Assembly (NCBI GenBank): GCA_947644195.1
Contig: CANRZB010000025.1
Span: forward strand, 1 to 51,718
Source of the DNA: an uncultured Clostridium sp.
GTDB lineage: Bacteria > Bacillota > Clostridia > Lachnospirales > Lachnospiraceae
Direction of reading: 5' to 3'
DNA length: 51,718 bases
Shown here in pieces: positions 42,317 through 50,661 of the stretch (position 1 is its first letter; each line of letters starts with the position of its first letter). Made by a program: the position numbers and the translations under genes. The notes under the pieces are model-generated. The model was not told where the DNA came from. It ran no database searches and saw only the letters and a program-made list of their open reading frames with translations.

Positions 42317-43602
42317 GAATAGTCGAATTAACGGAACGGGAACGGGAAAATATTCTGGAAAATTTATTACAGAGAAGCCCGAACCAGTATGGAAAATATG
42401 AGTCTACTGTCAATGAAATATTAGAGGAAGTAAAAAACAGGAGAGACCAGGCACTGTTTGATTATACGGAAAAGTTTGACGGGGTGCGGATTACGGCGGA
42501 TACGTTTCAGGTGACGCTGGAGGAAATTGAGGAAGCGTATGCCCAGGTAGATCCGAAATTAATTGAAATCATTCGGAAATCTTTGAAAAATATTCAGGAA
42601 TATCACCAGAAACAGGTGCGATACAGTTGGTTTGACAGTAAACCAGATGGAACATTGCTTGGACAGAAGGTGACAGCGTTAGAACGGGTTGGCGTCTATG
42701 TGCCGGGTGGTAAGGCTGTGTATCCATCTTCGGTGTTGATGAATATTGTACCGGCAAAGGTAGCGGGAGTAGACCGCATTATTATGACCACCCCTCCGGG
42801 AAAGGATGGCAAGGTATACCCGATTACTCTGGTGGCAGCCAAAGAAGCAGGTGTGGATGAGATCTACAAAGTGGGCGGTGCACAGGCGATAGGAGCACTT
42901 GCCTATGGAACCGAGAGTATTCCGAAGGTTGATAAAATTGTTGGACCCGGCAATATCTTTGTCGCCCTGGCAAAGAAGGCAGTCTATGGTCATGTCAGTA
43001 TTGATTCCATTGCCGGTCCCAGTGAGATTTTGGTGTTGGCTGATGAGACAGCGAATCCACGCTATGTTGCAGCCGATCTTTTATCACAGGCGGAGCATGA
43101 TGAGATGGCGTCTGCGATACTGATTACGACCAGCCGGGAATTGGCGGAACGGGTATCGGAGGGAGTGGATCAGTTTGTAAGAGAGTTGTCCAGAGGAGAG
43201 ATTATTCAGAAATCCCTGGATGCCTATGGCTATCTTCTGGTGGCAGAGAATATGCAGGAGGCGATTGACACTGCCAATGCTATTGCATCGGAACATTTGG
43301 AGATAGTTACCAGAAATCCTTATGATATCATGACCAGGATTCGTAATGCGGGAGCAATATTCCTGGGAGAATATAGCAGCGAACCGCTGGGAGATTATTT
43401 TGCGGGACCAAACCATGTACTGCCGACGAATGGTACGGCGAAGTTTTTCTCGCCGCTCTCCGTGGATGATTTTATCAAGAAGTCAAGTATTATCTCATAT
43501 TCCAGGGAGGCGTTGGAACAAGTTCACCAGGACATTGAGGAATTTGCACGGGCAGAGAAACTCACGGCTCACGCCAATTCGATTGCAGTCCGTTTTGAAT
43601 AG
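42313..43602 (+). CDS. hisD: Histidinol dehydrogenase
   Basis: HisD oxidises histidinol to histidine in two NAD-dependent, zinc-assisted steps. The 429-residue product has [16 protein letters not shown], the [11 protein letters not shown] strand-loop, [13 protein letters not shown] and the zinc-binding [20 protein letters not shown] lies in the end of hisG, and the start overlaps the hisG stop by four bases (ATGA), so translation is coupled. Confidence 0.97.
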   Translation: MRIVELTERERENILENLLQRSPNQYGKYESTVNEILEEVKNRRDQALFDYTEKFDGVRITADTFQVTLEEIEEAYAQVDPKLIEIIRKSLKNIQEYHQKQVRYSWFDSKPDGTLLGQKVTALERVGVYVPGGKAVYPSSVLMNIVPAKVAGVDRIIMTTPPGKDGKVYPITLVAAKEAGVDEIYKVGGAQAIGALAYGTESIPKVDKIVGPGNIFVALAKKAVYGHVSIDSIAGPSEILVLADETANPRYVAADLLSQAEHDEMASAILITTSRELAERVSEGVDQFVRELSRGEIIQKSLDAYGYLLVAENMQEAIDTANAIASEHLEIVTRNPYDIMTRIRNAGAIFLGEYSSEPLGDYFAGPNHVLPTNGTAKFFSPLSVDDFIKKSSIISYSREALEQVHQDIEEFARAEKLTAHANSIAVRFE

Positions 43603-43665
43603 GAGTTATCTTGCATTTTCACAGATGCTTTATTGTCGATACAGGACCAGAAAAGGAGGTAGCGT

Positions 43666-44277
43666 ATGGAGAAACAGCAAATCAGATATGACGACCGGCA
43701 CGCAGAGGTATCCCGGATGACGGGAGAGACCGATATTGGAATCAAGCTGAATCTGGATGGTAGCGGAGAAGCCCAGATTGACACGGGAATTGGTTTTCTG
43801 GATCATATGTTGTACAGTTTTGCCAGACATGGGATGTTTGATCTGGAAGTTTCAGTCAGAGGTGATCTGGAAGTGGACTGCCACCATACGATTGAAGATA
43901 CTGGGATTGTTTTGGGCGAGGCTATTCGCATGGCTGTCGGGGATAAGAAAGGGATCTGCCGCTTTGGAGACAGTATTCTGCCAATGGATGATGCACTGGT
44001 TTTGTGTGCATTGGATCTTTCGGGCAGACCGTATCTGCGGTATGATCTGAATCTGACCGTTCCCAGGGTAGGTAACTTTGATACGGAAATGGTGCAGGAA
44101 TTTTTCTATGCTGTCAGCTACAGCGCCGCCATGAATTTACATGTAAAACAGTTGGATGGGGACAATAACCACCATATTATTGAGGCAGCTTTTAAAGCGT
44201 TTGCCAAGGCGTTGGATCATGCGACGGCCTATGACCCGCGGATCCAGGATGTATTGTCGACAAAAGGAAGTTTATAA
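43666..44277 (+). CDS. hisB: Imidazoleglycerol-phosphate dehydratase
   Basis: HisB dehydrates imidazole glycerol phosphate with two manganese ions. The 203-residue product is the stand-alone dehydratase, without the phosphatase part of the E. coli enzyme. Metal-binding motifs are GFLDHMLYSFARHG, DCHHTIEDTGIVLGEA and DGDNNHHIIEAAFKAFAKAL. AAAGGAGG precedes the ATG. The next gene starts 16 bases after the stop. Confidence 0.97.
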   Translation: MEKQQIRYDDRHAEVSRMTGETDIGIKLNLDGSGEAQIDTGIGFLDHMLYSFARHGMFDLEVSVRGDLEVDCHHTIEDTGIVLGEAIRMAVGDKKGICRFGDSILPMDDALVLCALDLSGRPYLRYDLNLTVPRVGNFDTEMVQEFFYAVSYSAAMNLHVKQLDGDNNHHIIEAAFKAFAKALDHATAYDPRIQDVLSTKGSL

Positions 44278-44293
44278 TTAAATGAGGTGAAGT

Positions 44294-45556
44294 ATGAAAC
44301 AGAAAAAAATTATTCCCTTTATTAATGCGGAAAATGAATATCCCGCAAGTATTATTAAATTGGCAGAACGGTATTCCTGTGAGGGGGCGGATGCCTTGTT
44401 TCTCTATAACTATACCGGAGATGAGGAGTCCAGGGAAGAATTTTTAAATACCGCCAGACAGATTGAGAAAGAGATTGATATTCCTTTTCTGATCGGTGTA
44501 TATATTGAACGTTTTGAAGATGCCAAGAAAGCATTATATACCGGGGCTTCCCGTCTGGTTATTCGAAAGGCATTGCTCCCGGCTGCAGAAGTTTTGCAGG
44601 AGATTACCGGGCGTTTTCCCAAGGATAAGCTGGCAATTGAAGTTGATATGAAAGTAGATTTTCAGAACGCAGAACAGTTGGATGAGTACTATGCACAGGG
44701 AATCGGCAGTGTGGTTCTCAAGCATATTGATACGACCCCGAGTTTTGAGAAGACCATTCAGGAGACCAAGATGCAGGTACTGGTAAGGGATGGTTTGGTC
44801 CGTAATGATCTGGGGGATATTTTATCCTATGAGAATGTGGATGCCGTATCAACGAATTATTTTGAGGAAAAAGATATTTACAAGGCAAAACGTGCCTTGA
44901 AGGGACGGGGAATTGAGGTGGCCCTGTTTGACAGCCAGGTTGACTTTGCTGATTTTAAGTTGACGGAACAGGGGCTAATTCCTGTGATTGTGCAGGATTA
45001 CCGAACGGGTGAAGTCTTGATGATGGCATATATGAATGAAGAATCGTATGGCCAGACCTTAAAGACAGGCCGCATGACTTATTACAGCCGAAGCAGACAG
45101 CAATTGTGGATCAAGGGAGAGACTTCTGGACATTTTCAGTATGTAAAATCCTTGATGTTAGACTGCGATAATGATACAATCTTAGCAAAGGTCCGTCAGG
45201 TAGGGGCTGCATGCCATACCGGAAGCCGGAGCTGTTTTTTCCAGGAGTTGGCGAAGAAGGATTATATTGAGACCAATCCTTTGAATGTATTGATGGAAGA
45301 TTATGATATTATTATGGAGCGGAAGGCGCATCCTAAGGAGGGCTCCTATACGAATTACCTGTTCGACAAAGGCCTGGATAAGATACTGAAAAAATGTGGG
45401 GAAGAGGCAACGGAGATTGTCATTGCTGCGAAGAATCCGAATGCGGAGGAATTGAAGTATGAGATCGCTGATTTCCTGTACCATATGATGGTGTTGATGG
45501 CGGAATGTGGACTCGATTGGAATGATGTGACGAAGGAATTGGTCAACCGCAGATAA
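44294..45556 (+). CDS. hisIE: HisIE with extra N-terminal HisA/HisF-like barrel
   Basis: The C-terminal half carries two histidine enzymes. The phosphoribosyl-AMP cyclohydrolase domain is at about residues 220-317, with metal-site cysteines in [20 protein letters not shown]. The phosphoribosyl-ATP pyrophosphatase domain is at about 328-420, with [13 protein letters not shown]. Residues 1-215 align with the HisA/HisF barrel: [18 protein letters not shown] and [11 protein letters not shown] follow HisF strand by strand. However, the HisF catalytic Asp in the first strand is replaced (FINAEN), the glycine-rich phosphate loop GGGI reads GVYI, and the DGT segment is missing. The barrel is therefore probably inactive and may have a structural or regulatory role. 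No hisA, hisF or hisH gene is in the window. GAGGTG precedes the ATG. Confidence 0.92.
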   Translation: MKQKKIIPFINAENEYPASIIKLAERYSCEGADALFLYNYTGDEESREEFLNTARQIEKEIDIPFLIGVYIERFEDAKKALYTGASRLVIRKALLPAAEVLQEITGRFPKDKLAIEVDMKVDFQNAEQLDEYYAQGIGSVVLKHIDTTPSFEKTIQETKMQVLVRDGLVRNDLGDILSYENVDAVSTNYFEEKDIYKAKRALKGRGIEVALFDSQVDFADFKLTEQGLIPVIVQDYRTGEVLMMAYMNEESYGQTLKTGRMTYYSRSRQQLWIKGETSGHFQYVKSLMLDCDNDTILAKVRQVGAACHTGSRSCFFQELAKKDYIETNPLNVLMEDYDIIMERKAHPKEGSYTNYLFDKGLDKILKKCGEEATEIVIAAKNPNAEELKYEIADFLYHMMVLMAECGLDWNDVTKELVNRR

Positions 45557-45586
45557 GTATTAAAATGGAAAGGATGGAGTGAAACT

Positions 45587-45748
45587 ATGATGATGGGAGC
45601 TTTATTAGCAAAGGGAATTGCAGATTTTACTTTTGGCGGGGCATTTCTGTGGTATTTGGTAAAATTTATTGTTAGCCTTATTCTGGCATTTTGTGCTATT
45701 ATGTTAGGGATTAAGTGGCGCAAGAGCAAGAATGACAAAAACAATTAG
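45587..45748 (+). CDS. Small single-span membrane protein, 53 residues
   Basis: This short frame is preceded by AAAGGATGGAG. It starts with three consecutive ATG codons (45587, 45590, 45593), so the first residue is ambiguous. After GALLAKGIADFTFGG comes one long hydrophobic helix (about residues 19-42, with WYLVKFIVSLILAF), then a basic tail, WRKSKNDKNN. It lies 30 bases after hisIE. I recognise no family. The ribosome site, the single plausible transmembrane helix and the positive-inside tail support a real gene. Confidence 0.7.
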   Translation: MMMGALLAKGIADFTFGGAFLWYLVKFIVSLILAFCAIMLGIKWRKSKNDKNN

Positions 45749-45818
45749 TGCAAGATTGCAGCGAAATAGTGTACCAGATTGTGTACAGGTGAGATCATTT
45801 GCTACTGGGAGGACTTCC

Positions 45819-46346
45819 ATGGAAATAGAGCAAAAATACCGAATTCGGTCCATGCCGGATTTATTCGGTTGTGAAAAACTGGAAATCGAACAGGGGTATC
45901 TCTGCACGGATCCGGTGGTTAGAATTCGGAAATGTAATGACCATTATATTCTAACCTACAAATCCAGGGACGGGGTGGAACCTTCGGCAGTTGCAGCGCA
46001 GATCAACCAGGAGGTGGAACTGCCGCTCACAGAGTCTTCCTACCTGCATCTGCGGGAAAAAGTGGACGGCAACCGGATTGCCAAGACCCGATATAGAATT
46101 CCGCTGCCGGATGATCATGTAGGGGAGTTGGATCTTTTTCATGGCAAATTGGAGGGGTTGGTATTTATTGAAGTAGAATTTGCGCAGAAGGCGGATTTAG
46201 AGAGTTTTCTTCCGCCGGAATGGTTTGGGGAAAACGTCAGCACGGACCGGCGGTATTCCAATAGTTTTCTGTCAAAGTGTGAAGATCTGTCTGTTTTTCG
46301 AACAGAAGGAAGCCCAAAAATCCATTTGGCTAACACACAATCCTAG
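45819..46346 (+). CDS. CYTH domain protein
   Basis: CYTH proteins fold as a triphosphate tunnel and act on triphosphates, including tripolyphosphate and ThTP in characterised relatives. The 175-residue product starts with MEIEQKYRI, the E-x-E-x-K signature that binds metal and phosphate. Further acidic and basic residues in DHYILTYKSRDG and IEVEF line the tunnel. GGGAGG sets the start at 45819; an in-frame ATG at 45732 would overlap the small membrane protein. The substrate cannot be told. Confidence 0.88.
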   Translation: MEIEQKYRIRSMPDLFGCEKLEIEQGYLCTDPVVRIRKCNDHYILTYKSRDGVEPSAVAAQINQEVELPLTESSYLHLREKVDGNRIAKTRYRIPLPDDHVGELDLFHGKLEGLVFIEVEFAQKADLESFLPPEWFGENVSTDRRYSNSFLSKCEDLSVFRTEGSPKIHLANTQS

Positions 46347-46403
46347 GTAATTACGGAGTTTTTCCGATTACGATACAGTAGTTAAAAAATATGGAGGCAA
46401 ATT

Positions 46404-47282
46404 ATGTACAAGATTTTGAAGAAAGAGTATTTAGCAAATAATATCTGGCTTATGGATATTGAGGCACCAAGGGTAGCAAAGCACTGTCAACCCGGGCAAT
46501 TTGTGATTGTCAAGATGGATGAGGAGGGAGAACGAATTCCTCTTACCGTCTGCGATTACGACCGCGAAAAGGGAACGGTTACCATCGTGTTCCAGACAGT
46601 AGGGGCATCGACAGAGGAAATGGCAGAGTATGAAGTAGGTCAGTCTTTTCAGGATTTTGTAGGACCGCTAGGTTGTGCCTCCGAGCTGATTGAAATGCCG
46701 ATGGAGGAGTTAAAGAAAGAAAAGATTTTATTTGTATGTGGCGGAGTTGGAACGGCTCCGGTATATCCTCAGGTAAAATGGATGAAAGAGCATGGGGTAG
46801 ATGTGGATGTCATTATTGGCGCCCGGACGAAAGATATCCTGATTCTGGAGGATGAAATGCGTCAGGTTGCGGCTAATTTATATATAGCGACAGACGATGG
46901 ATCCTATGAATTTAAAGGGAACGGTTGCGATAAGATTAACGATCTGGTTGCCCAGGGAAAAGAGTACTCCCGTGTTGTGGCAATCGGTCCGATGATTATG
47001 ATGAAATTTGTCTGCCTGCTGACCAAGAAATTACATATTCCAACGATCGTCAGCATGAATCCGATTATGGTAGATGGCACCGGGATGTGCGGCGCCTGCC
47101 GTTTACAGGTAGGGGACGAGATCAAGTTTGCCTGCGTTGATGGACCGGAGTTTGACGGACATCTGGTAGACTTTGATCAGGCGATGAAGCGCCAGGCGAT
47201 GTATAAGACAGAGGAGGGGCGTGCAATGCTCCGCAGGACAGAGGGCAATACCCATCATGGCGGATGTGGGAAATGCGACTAA
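46404..47282 (+). CDS. nfnA: NADH-dependent reduced ferredoxin:NADP+ oxidoreductase, subunit A
   Basis: NfnA is the small subunit of the electron-bifurcating transhydrogenase NfnAB. It binds FAD and NAD(H) and a 2Fe-2S cluster. The 292-residue product resembles the dihydroorotate dehydrogenase electron-transfer subunit: a beta-barrel FAD domain (about 1-95), a nucleotide domain with FVCGGVGTAPVYPQ, and a cysteine-rich cluster-binding part (GTGMCGACRLQVGDEIKFAC). GGAGG precedes the ATG. nfnB begins 40 bases after the stop. Confidence 0.9.
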   Translation: MYKILKKEYLANNIWLMDIEAPRVAKHCQPGQFVIVKMDEEGERIPLTVCDYDREKGTVTIVFQTVGASTEEMAEYEVGQSFQDFVGPLGCASELIEMPMEELKKEKILFVCGGVGTAPVYPQVKWMKEHGVDVDVIIGARTKDILILEDEMRQVAANLYIATDDGSYEFKGNGCDKINDLVAQGKEYSRVVAIGPMIMMKFVCLLTKKLHIPTIVSMNPIMVDGTGMCGACRLQVGDEIKFACVDGPEFDGHLVDFDQAMKRQAMYKTEEGRAMLRRTEGNTHHGGCGKCD

Positions 47283-47321
47283 AGTTGTTCCTATAACATT
47301 TTGATAGAAAAGAGGAGAATC

Positions 47322-48713
47322 ATGGAAGTAGATGTAATGAAGAGAGTTCCTGTGCGTGAACAGGATCCAAAAGTACGAGCAAAGAATTTTGAGGAAGTAT
47401 GTCTGGGGTATAACAAGGAGGAGGCAATGGCGGAAGCTTCCCGTTGTCTGAAGTGTAAGAATCCTCAGTGTGTGAAAGGATGTCCAGTTAATATTGATAT
47501 TCCGGGATTCATTGGTGAGGTAGCAGAGGGGAATATCCCGGAGTCTTATCAGGTTATCAGCAAATATTCTGCACTGCCAGCAGTTTGTGGGCGTGTTTGT
47601 CCACAGGAGAGCCAGTGTGAGGCGAAATGTATCCGTGGCATTAAGGGAGATGCAGTATCCATTGGTAAACTGGAGCGTTTTGTCGCTGATACGGCTAGAA
47701 AAGAAGGAATCCGTCCGGCAGCTGCTGAGACGAAAATTGATAAAAAGGTTGCTGTGATTGGCTCTGGCCCGGCAGGGCTGACTTGCGCCGGAGATCTGGC
47801 AAAACTGGGGTATGATGTGACTATTTTTGAAGCACTGCACAAAGCGGGTGGTGTATTATCTTATGGTATTCCGGAATTTCGTCTGCCGAAGACGGAGGTT
47901 GTGGATCAGGAAGTTGAAAATGTGAAATCACTTGGTGTTAAGATTGAGACCAATGTGGTTATCGGTAAGGCAACCACGATTGATGAATTATTGGAGGAAG
48001 AGGGTTTTGATGCCGTCTTTGTTGGATCTGGTGCGGGGTTGCCACGGTTTATGGGAATACCGGGAGAAAATGCGAACGGTGTATTCTCTGCCAATGAATA
48101 TTTGACGAGAAGTAATTTGATGAAAGCGTTTGATGATCAGTATGATACACCAATTGTTGCCGGAAAGAAAGTTGCTGTCGTAGGCGGAGGAAATGTAGCG
48201 ATGGATGCGGCCAGAACGGCACTGCGTCTGGGAGCCGACGTGCATATTGTATACCGACGCAGTGAGGAAGAGCTGCCGGCACGTGTGGAAGAAGTACATC
48301 ATGCCAAGGAAGAGGGAATCATTTTTGATCTCCTGACTAATCCAACGCAGATCTTTACGGATGCGGAAGGAAATGTAACCGGTATGGAATGTATTCGAAT
48401 GGAACTGGGGGAACCGGATGAATCCGGCAGACGCAGACCGGTAGAAATCCCAGGTTCGGAGTTTACTCTGGATTTGGATACGGTTATTATGTCCCTGGGA
48501 ACCAGCCCGAATCCGTTGATTTCTTCAACGACCAAGGGATTGGAAACTAATCGTAGAAAATGTATTGTAGCAGAGGAAGAGAATGGTCAGACCTCCAAGG
48601 CGGCAGTATATGCCGGTGGTGATGCGGTTACTGGAGCTGCAACGGTAATTCTGGCGATGGGAGCAGGAAAAGCTGCTGCAAAGGGAATTCATGAATTTTT
48701 GAGCGGAAAATAA
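47322..48713 (+). CDS. nfnB: NADH-dependent reduced ferredoxin:NADP+ oxidoreductase, subunit B (GltD-like)
   Basis: NfnB is the large subunit, in which electron bifurcation takes place. It resembles the small chain of glutamate synthase. The 463-residue product has two 4Fe-4S sites in its first 110 residues (CLKCKNPQCVKGCPVNIDIP and CGRVCPQESQCEAKC), an FAD fold (VAVIGSGPAGLTCAGDLAKLG) and an NADP fold (VAVVGGGNVAMDAARTALRLG). No large glutamate-synthase chain is nearby, and the nfnA neighbour makes NfnB the better call. GAGGAG before ATG 47322 is preferred to an in-frame start at 47301. Confidence 0.9.
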   Translation: MEVDVMKRVPVREQDPKVRAKNFEEVCLGYNKEEAMAEASRCLKCKNPQCVKGCPVNIDIPGFIGEVAEGNIPESYQVISKYSALPAVCGRVCPQESQCEAKCIRGIKGDAVSIGKLERFVADTARKEGIRPAAAETKIDKKVAVIGSGPAGLTCAGDLAKLGYDVTIFEALHKAGGVLSYGIPEFRLPKTEVVDQEVENVKSLGVKIETNVVIGKATTIDELLEEEGFDAVFVGSGAGLPRFMGIPGENANGVFSANEYLTRSNLMKAFDDQYDTPIVAGKKVAVVGGGNVAMDAARTALRLGADVHIVYRRSEEELPARVEEVHHAKEEGIIFDLLTNPTQIFTDAEGNVTGMECIRMELGEPDESGRRRPVEIPGSEFTLDLDTVIMSLGTSPNPLISSTTKGLETNRRKCIVAEEENGQTSKAAVYAGGDAVTGAATVILAMGAGKAAAKGIHEFLSGK

Positions 48714-48735
48714 AGTACCGTATTGGTACAAAATG

Positions 48736-48787
48736 ATAGATCCAAGGATGCAGACGGATGTCTGTAGATTTTGGATCTATTGTTTTT
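48736..48787 (+). terminator. nfnB terminator
   Basis: ATAGATCCAA at 48736-48745 pairs perfectly with TTGGATCTAT at 48771-48780. An inner stem (GCAGAC with GTCTG) is possible, and TGTTTTT follows. Confidence 0.85.
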
Positions 48788-48992
48788 AGGGGTTTTTTGT
48801 GCAGGTTGTAGTTTTCTGTTGCCGTAAAAAGACATTGTGCACAAAAAAGTGGTATTGCAGCTTTTTGGAATTTTTTTCTTTGTAGGATGTGTGAAATTTG
48901 GACTTCAATTTTGTTGGATTTATGAATTGTTTACTGCTGGTTCGTCTGTTAAAATAGGCAATAGAAAATTTCCTAAATCTAAGGAGTTCTAA

Positions 48993-49060
48993 ATAACAGA
49001 TAAAATGCCGACTTGGTATAAGTTTCCCACAATCTGTTATCTTATCTGGATCAGATTTTT
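48993..49060 (+). ncRNA. Candidate attenuator-like RNA element
   Basis: ATAACAGAT at 48993-49001 pairs perfectly with ATCTGTTAT at 49032-49040. An alternative pairing joins CAGATAA (48997-49003) with TTATCTG (49042-49048). A third, ATCTG (49044-49048) with CAGAT (49052-49056) and then TTTT, is a small intrinsic terminator. The exclusive pairings have the geometry of a conditional terminator. A weak promoter-like pair (TTGTTT, 17 bases, TAAAAT) lies near 48927-48955. No known class was recognised. Confidence 0.35.
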
Positions 49061-49081
49061 CCAATGTTATTCTGAAGAGTG

Positions 49082-49334
49082 CTTCCCTGGTACTAGAATA
49101 GGGCAAGGAACAAAAAAGATGCTATTTTGTTTCCCGGGAAGGATAGGAGATTTTTAGAACAGCCCGTCGGTGTAGGAGCGGACCATGGCCGGAGCATGCT
49201 GTCGGGCTGATTTGTTGTAAGATGCCAACGGACTGGAGAAATACCAGTTTATGGGGCATTATGGAACCGTGAATCCTGAAAGTTCGTCAGAACATGTTTT
49301 GACAATGTTATCTTAAGTTGCCGGGAGTGTTCTA
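49082..49334 (+). ncRNA. Candidate structured RNA in the long intergenic region
   Basis: No convincing gene lies in 48714-49415. This part can form a closing stem TAGAA (49155-49159) with TTCTA (49330-49334) around several hairpins. They are CAGCCCG (49160-49166) with CGGGCTG (49203-49209); ATGCC (49222-49226) with GGCAT (49255-49259), enclosing ACTGG (49232-49236) with CCAGT (49244-49248); GTTC (49282-49285) with GAAC (49290-49293); and AACAT (49291-49295) with ATGTT (49305-49309), which competes with it. Upstream, CTTCCCT (49082-49088) pairs with AGGGCAAG (49100-49107) with one bulge, and AACAAAA (49109-49115) with TTTTGTT (49125-49131). It ends about 80 bases before the DUF5688 gene, so it could be a leader or an independent RNA. 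Confidence 0.4.
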
Positions 49335-49415
49335 GTTGATTTTAGGGTGGTCCGACGCCTTTGTGCTGGAGGTGTGGGATCGTATCAATAGGGCAGCGCA
49401 GAAATGGGGAGTAAC

Positions 49416-50327
49416 ATGACGTATCAGAGTTTTCAAAAAAAATTAGAGGAGATGATCGTAGAAAAATTACCGGAAGGATACCGCACAGAGATCCACTTGG
49501 TTGTCAAAAATAACGATTTGCAGTTAGACAGTCTCATCATAGTATCAGAAGGGGCATCCATATCACCCAATTTTTATTTGCGGCAATATTATGAAAAATA
49601 CCTCCAGGGAAATACCATGGAAGCATTGACAGATGAAATTATAGAGATCTACCGAAATACCCGGCAGACCATGGGTCAATACCCGATGGATCTCTCTCTA
49701 GAGCATTGCCGTGATCGAATTATTTATCATTTGACTTCCGGTGAAAAGAATCATCTTCGATTGGAACAGGTGCCATCCATTCCGTATTTAGATATGGTAA
49801 TTACGTTTCATATTCTGATGATGGAAGAGGAGGAGGGGATAGGTTCCATCATGGTTCGTGATGTATTACAGTCAGAATGGGGGATCAGTACCAAAGAGTT
49901 ATTTCAATTGGCGGAAGAGAATACCTCACGGCTCTTTCCAATGCAAATTCATGCCATGGATCAAATGGTGTCTGATCTGCAAAGGATCCATCCGGAACTG
50001 GCGGAAGAATACCCGGAACACTTATTGATTTGGCAAGGTGAACCGGAACCATTGGTTTTGACAAATCATAAGGGGATCAATGGAGCAGCTGTTATGCTCT
50101 ATCCGGGTTGTCTTGGAGAGATTGAGAAACATTGTGCTGGCGATTTTTATATTTTGCCAAGCAGTGTCCACGAACTTTTGATTATGCCTGCTGTGAAAGG
50201 CATGACAAAGAGTGAGCTGCTGAGAATGGTACAGGAGGTCAATGAGAATTGTGTACAGCCCGATGAGGTTTTGTCGGATCATGTCTATCACTATTCCAGT
50301 GAGCGGAAGACCGTAGAAATCTGTTAG
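49416..50327 (+). CDS. DUF5688 family protein
   Basis: A 303-residue soluble protein of a family found mainly in Lachnospiraceae and related gut Clostridia, often in several copies per genome. Its function is unknown. The conserved C-terminal part includes GCLGEIEKHCAGDFYILPSSVHE and ends with DEVLSDHVYHYSSERKTVEI. The N-terminal half is acidic and helical. There is no signal peptide or membrane segment. GGGGAG before ATG 49416 selects the start over an in-frame ATG at 49404. It lies behind the candidate structured RNA and may be controlled by it. Confidence 0.75.
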   Translation: MTYQSFQKKLEEMIVEKLPEGYRTEIHLVVKNNDLQLDSLIIVSEGASISPNFYLRQYYEKYLQGNTMEALTDEIIEIYRNTRQTMGQYPMDLSLEHCRDRIIYHLTSGEKNHLRLEQVPSIPYLDMVITFHILMMEEEEGIGSIMVRDVLQSEWGISTKELFQLAEENTSRLFPMQIHAMDQMVSDLQRIHPELAEEYPEHLLIWQGEPEPLVLTNHKGINGAAVMLYPGCLGEIEKHCAGDFYILPSSVHELLIMPAVKGMTKSELLRMVQEVNENCVQPDEVLSDHVYHYSSERKTVEIC

Positions 50328-50350
50328 AGAATCATATCGGTTCTGATTTT
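50328..50350 (+). terminator. Weak terminator after the DUF5688 gene
   Basis: AGAATC at 50328-50333 pairs with GGTTCT at 50339-50344 (one G-T), followed by GATTTTAT. The rest of the 50328-50661 interval is AT-rich. It holds only a short inverted repeat (TCTGT 50421-50425, ACAGA 50433-50437) before a T-run, and no clear gene. Confidence 0.4.
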
Positions 50351-50661
50351 ATAAAACGGGAGTCAACAACAATATTATGGAGTTTTTCCTATTCTTTTTT
50401 CTATTTCAAAATATCTATTCTCTGTTGTTCTGACAGAATATCACCCTTTTTTATCACTTGATTGTTTTTATCAGTATTCGGTTGTCCTGCTGTAGCATGA
50501 TATGCATCAAAATGATTGCAATAATGTCTAACATGTTTGGGACGAGGCATGGATATTCGTGATCGAAGATATGACGTTGCATTATGGGACTGGTTCTGCG
50601 ATACTATGATATAGTAGTAAAACAATTGGCAATATCTTACTATGATGATCAGGAGGTAATG

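Noticed and set aside
47322-48713. Glutamate synthase small chain (gltD)
   Set aside because: The sequence resembles GltD, but no large chain is nearby and the nfnA partner lies directly upstream, so NfnB is preferred.
48786-49106. Minus-strand open frame of 106 codons in the long intergenic region
   Set aside because: The composition is not protein-like, there is no ribosome site, and it runs through sequence that is better explained by the RNA helices.
49155-49334. 6S RNA
   Set aside because: The length and closing stem fit, but the fold is multi-branched rather than a single rod with a central bubble.
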